NCBI GenBank assembly: GCA_948468465.1 | Contig: CAOKJJ010000239.1 | Location: 1-6,400 of the forward strand | Length of the DNA: 6,400 nucleotides | Direction of reading: 5' to 3' | Origin: an uncultured Eubacterium sp. | Lineage (GTDB): Bacteria > Bacillota_A > Clostridia > Lachnospirales > Lachnospiraceae | Shown: one piece after another, positions 6,183 through 6,400 of the stretch | Layout: every line of letters starts with the position of its first letter | Position numbering within the stretch: position 1 is the first letter of the stretch | Made by a program: the position numbers and the translations under genes | The notes under the pieces: model-generated | What the model saw: only the letters and a program-made list of their open reading frames with translations | What the model was told of the DNA's origin: nothing | The model's database searches: none

Positions 6183-6199
6183 TTTCTACATACACTCCT
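6180..6199 (-). promoter_or_regulatory. Unusual translation start of the TetR gene: SD, ATG-TAG, then GTG
   Basis: On the minus strand AGGAG (6195-6199) is followed after 3 bases by ATG (6189-6191), immediately by an in-frame TAG (6186-6188), one AAA codon, and then the GTG start (6180-6182). The SD-to-GTG distance is 12 bases, longer than ideal. The ATG-TAG pair is a start-stop mini-frame in the same frame as the gene. Confidence 0.6.
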
Positions 6200-6244
6200 A
6201 ACTGCTTAATTACTAATATTTCTATCTTATCACAGATTCTATTG

Positions 6245-6261
6245 AAAATGCTAGTCATTTT
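6245..6261. promoter_or_regulatory. Dyad at the predicted transcription start of the TetR gene (possible autorepression operator)
   Basis: AAAATG (6245-6250) and CATTTT (6256-6261) form a perfect 6-bp inverted repeat around 5 bases. It lies just downstream of the regulator's -10 box and covers the predicted start of transcription, a common place for an autorepressor site. Confidence 0.4.
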
Positions 6262-6264
6262 TTT

Positions 6265-6293
6265 ATAATACCGAAGTTCAGGTTGCCGCTCAA
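6265..6293 (-). promoter_or_regulatory. Promoter of the TetR gene
   Basis: On the minus strand TTGAGC (6288-6293) and TATTAT (6265-6270) are 17 bases apart. The transcript would start near 6258 and carry a leader of about 75 bases. Confidence 0.55.
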
Positions 6294-6351
6294 TCACACC
6301 ATCGTTGATTCACCTGAAAAAAGGCGAAGAAAGTAAAGTTTATCTGCAAAA

Positions 6352-6363
6352 AATGTTGACATT
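6352..6363. promoter_or_regulatory. Palindrome over the -35 of the rightward promoter (possible operator)
   Basis: AATGT-TG-ACATT is a perfect dyad with 5-bp arms that covers most of the -35 box. Together with flanking A's it reads AAAATG-TTGA-CATT, resembling the AAAATG-N5-CATTTT dyad at 6245-6261 near the divergent TetR start. The same regulator may bind both; this is inference from short motifs. Confidence 0.35.
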
Positions 6364-6384
6364 CCATTTTAAGCGTACTATAAT
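6356..6384 (+). promoter_or_regulatory. Perfect-consensus SigA promoter for a gene beyond the right edge
   Basis: TTGACA (6356-6361), 17 bases, then TATAAT (6379-6384): both boxes and the spacing match consensus. Transcription would start near 6391, and no start codon is reached before the window ends. A promoter this strong is often held down by a repressor, and the -35 box lies inside a palindrome (6352-6363). Confidence 0.82.
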
Positions 6385-6400
6385 ATTACAGCGTGAAAAA

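Noticed and set aside
1..6400. tRNA, rRNA, CRISPR arrays, insertion sequences, attachment sites
   Set aside because: No regularly spaced repeats, transposase-like frames, terminal inverted repeats or tRNA-like cloverleaf were seen on reading both strands.

Overview
The window looks like a piece of chromosome from an anaerobic gut-type Clostridia, most likely Lachnospiraceae. The basis is moderate-to-low GC, strong AGGAGG-type ribosome binding sites, TTGACA/TATAAT promoters, short intergenic gaps, AT-rich control regions, and a flavin/Fe-S ene-reductase of a kind common in that group. The taxon is an inference; there is no rRNA or other marker here.

Layout, left to right. (1) 1-35, minus: the first 11 codons of a response regulator gene that runs off the left edge, with its own promoter at 80-108. 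(2) 146-193: a long hairpin terminator that separates it from the next unit. (3) 210-3480, minus: a two-gene operon, transcribed as a GntP-like permease followed by a 642-residue Old Yellow Enzyme-type FMN/4Fe-4S/FAD reductase (2,4-dienoyl-CoA reductase / 2-enoate reductase / BaiCD-BaiH type). (4) 3481-3916: a 436-bp divergent control region with an outward promoter on each side, several dyads, and a long, probably structured leader for the permease gene. (5) 3917-5477, plus: a classical short-chain dehydrogenase (SDR) followed by a cysteine-rich DUF169 protein. (6) 5523-5555: a near-perfect hairpin acting as a two-way terminator between convergent units. (7) 5562-6182, minus: a TetR/AcrR-type regulator starting with GTG. 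(8) 6183-6400: a second divergent control region, with the regulator's promoter on the minus strand and a perfect-consensus promoter (TTGACA-17-TATAAT) on the plus strand driving a gene beyond the right edge.

How the parts may fit. Permease, ene-reductase, SDR and DUF169 protein, flanked by a TetR regulator, look like one small-molecule uptake and redox module. The permease would bring in a small hydroxy- or oxo-carboxylate, the SDR would interconvert alcohol and ketone with NAD(H), and the flavoenzyme would reduce an activated C=C bond using NAD(P)H, so the two could form an internally redox-balanced pair. The substrate cannot be read from the sequence, and the DUF169 protein has no established function. 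A 14-base block shared (13 of 14) between the SDR promoter and the regulator's own promoter region suggests the regulator may control the module.
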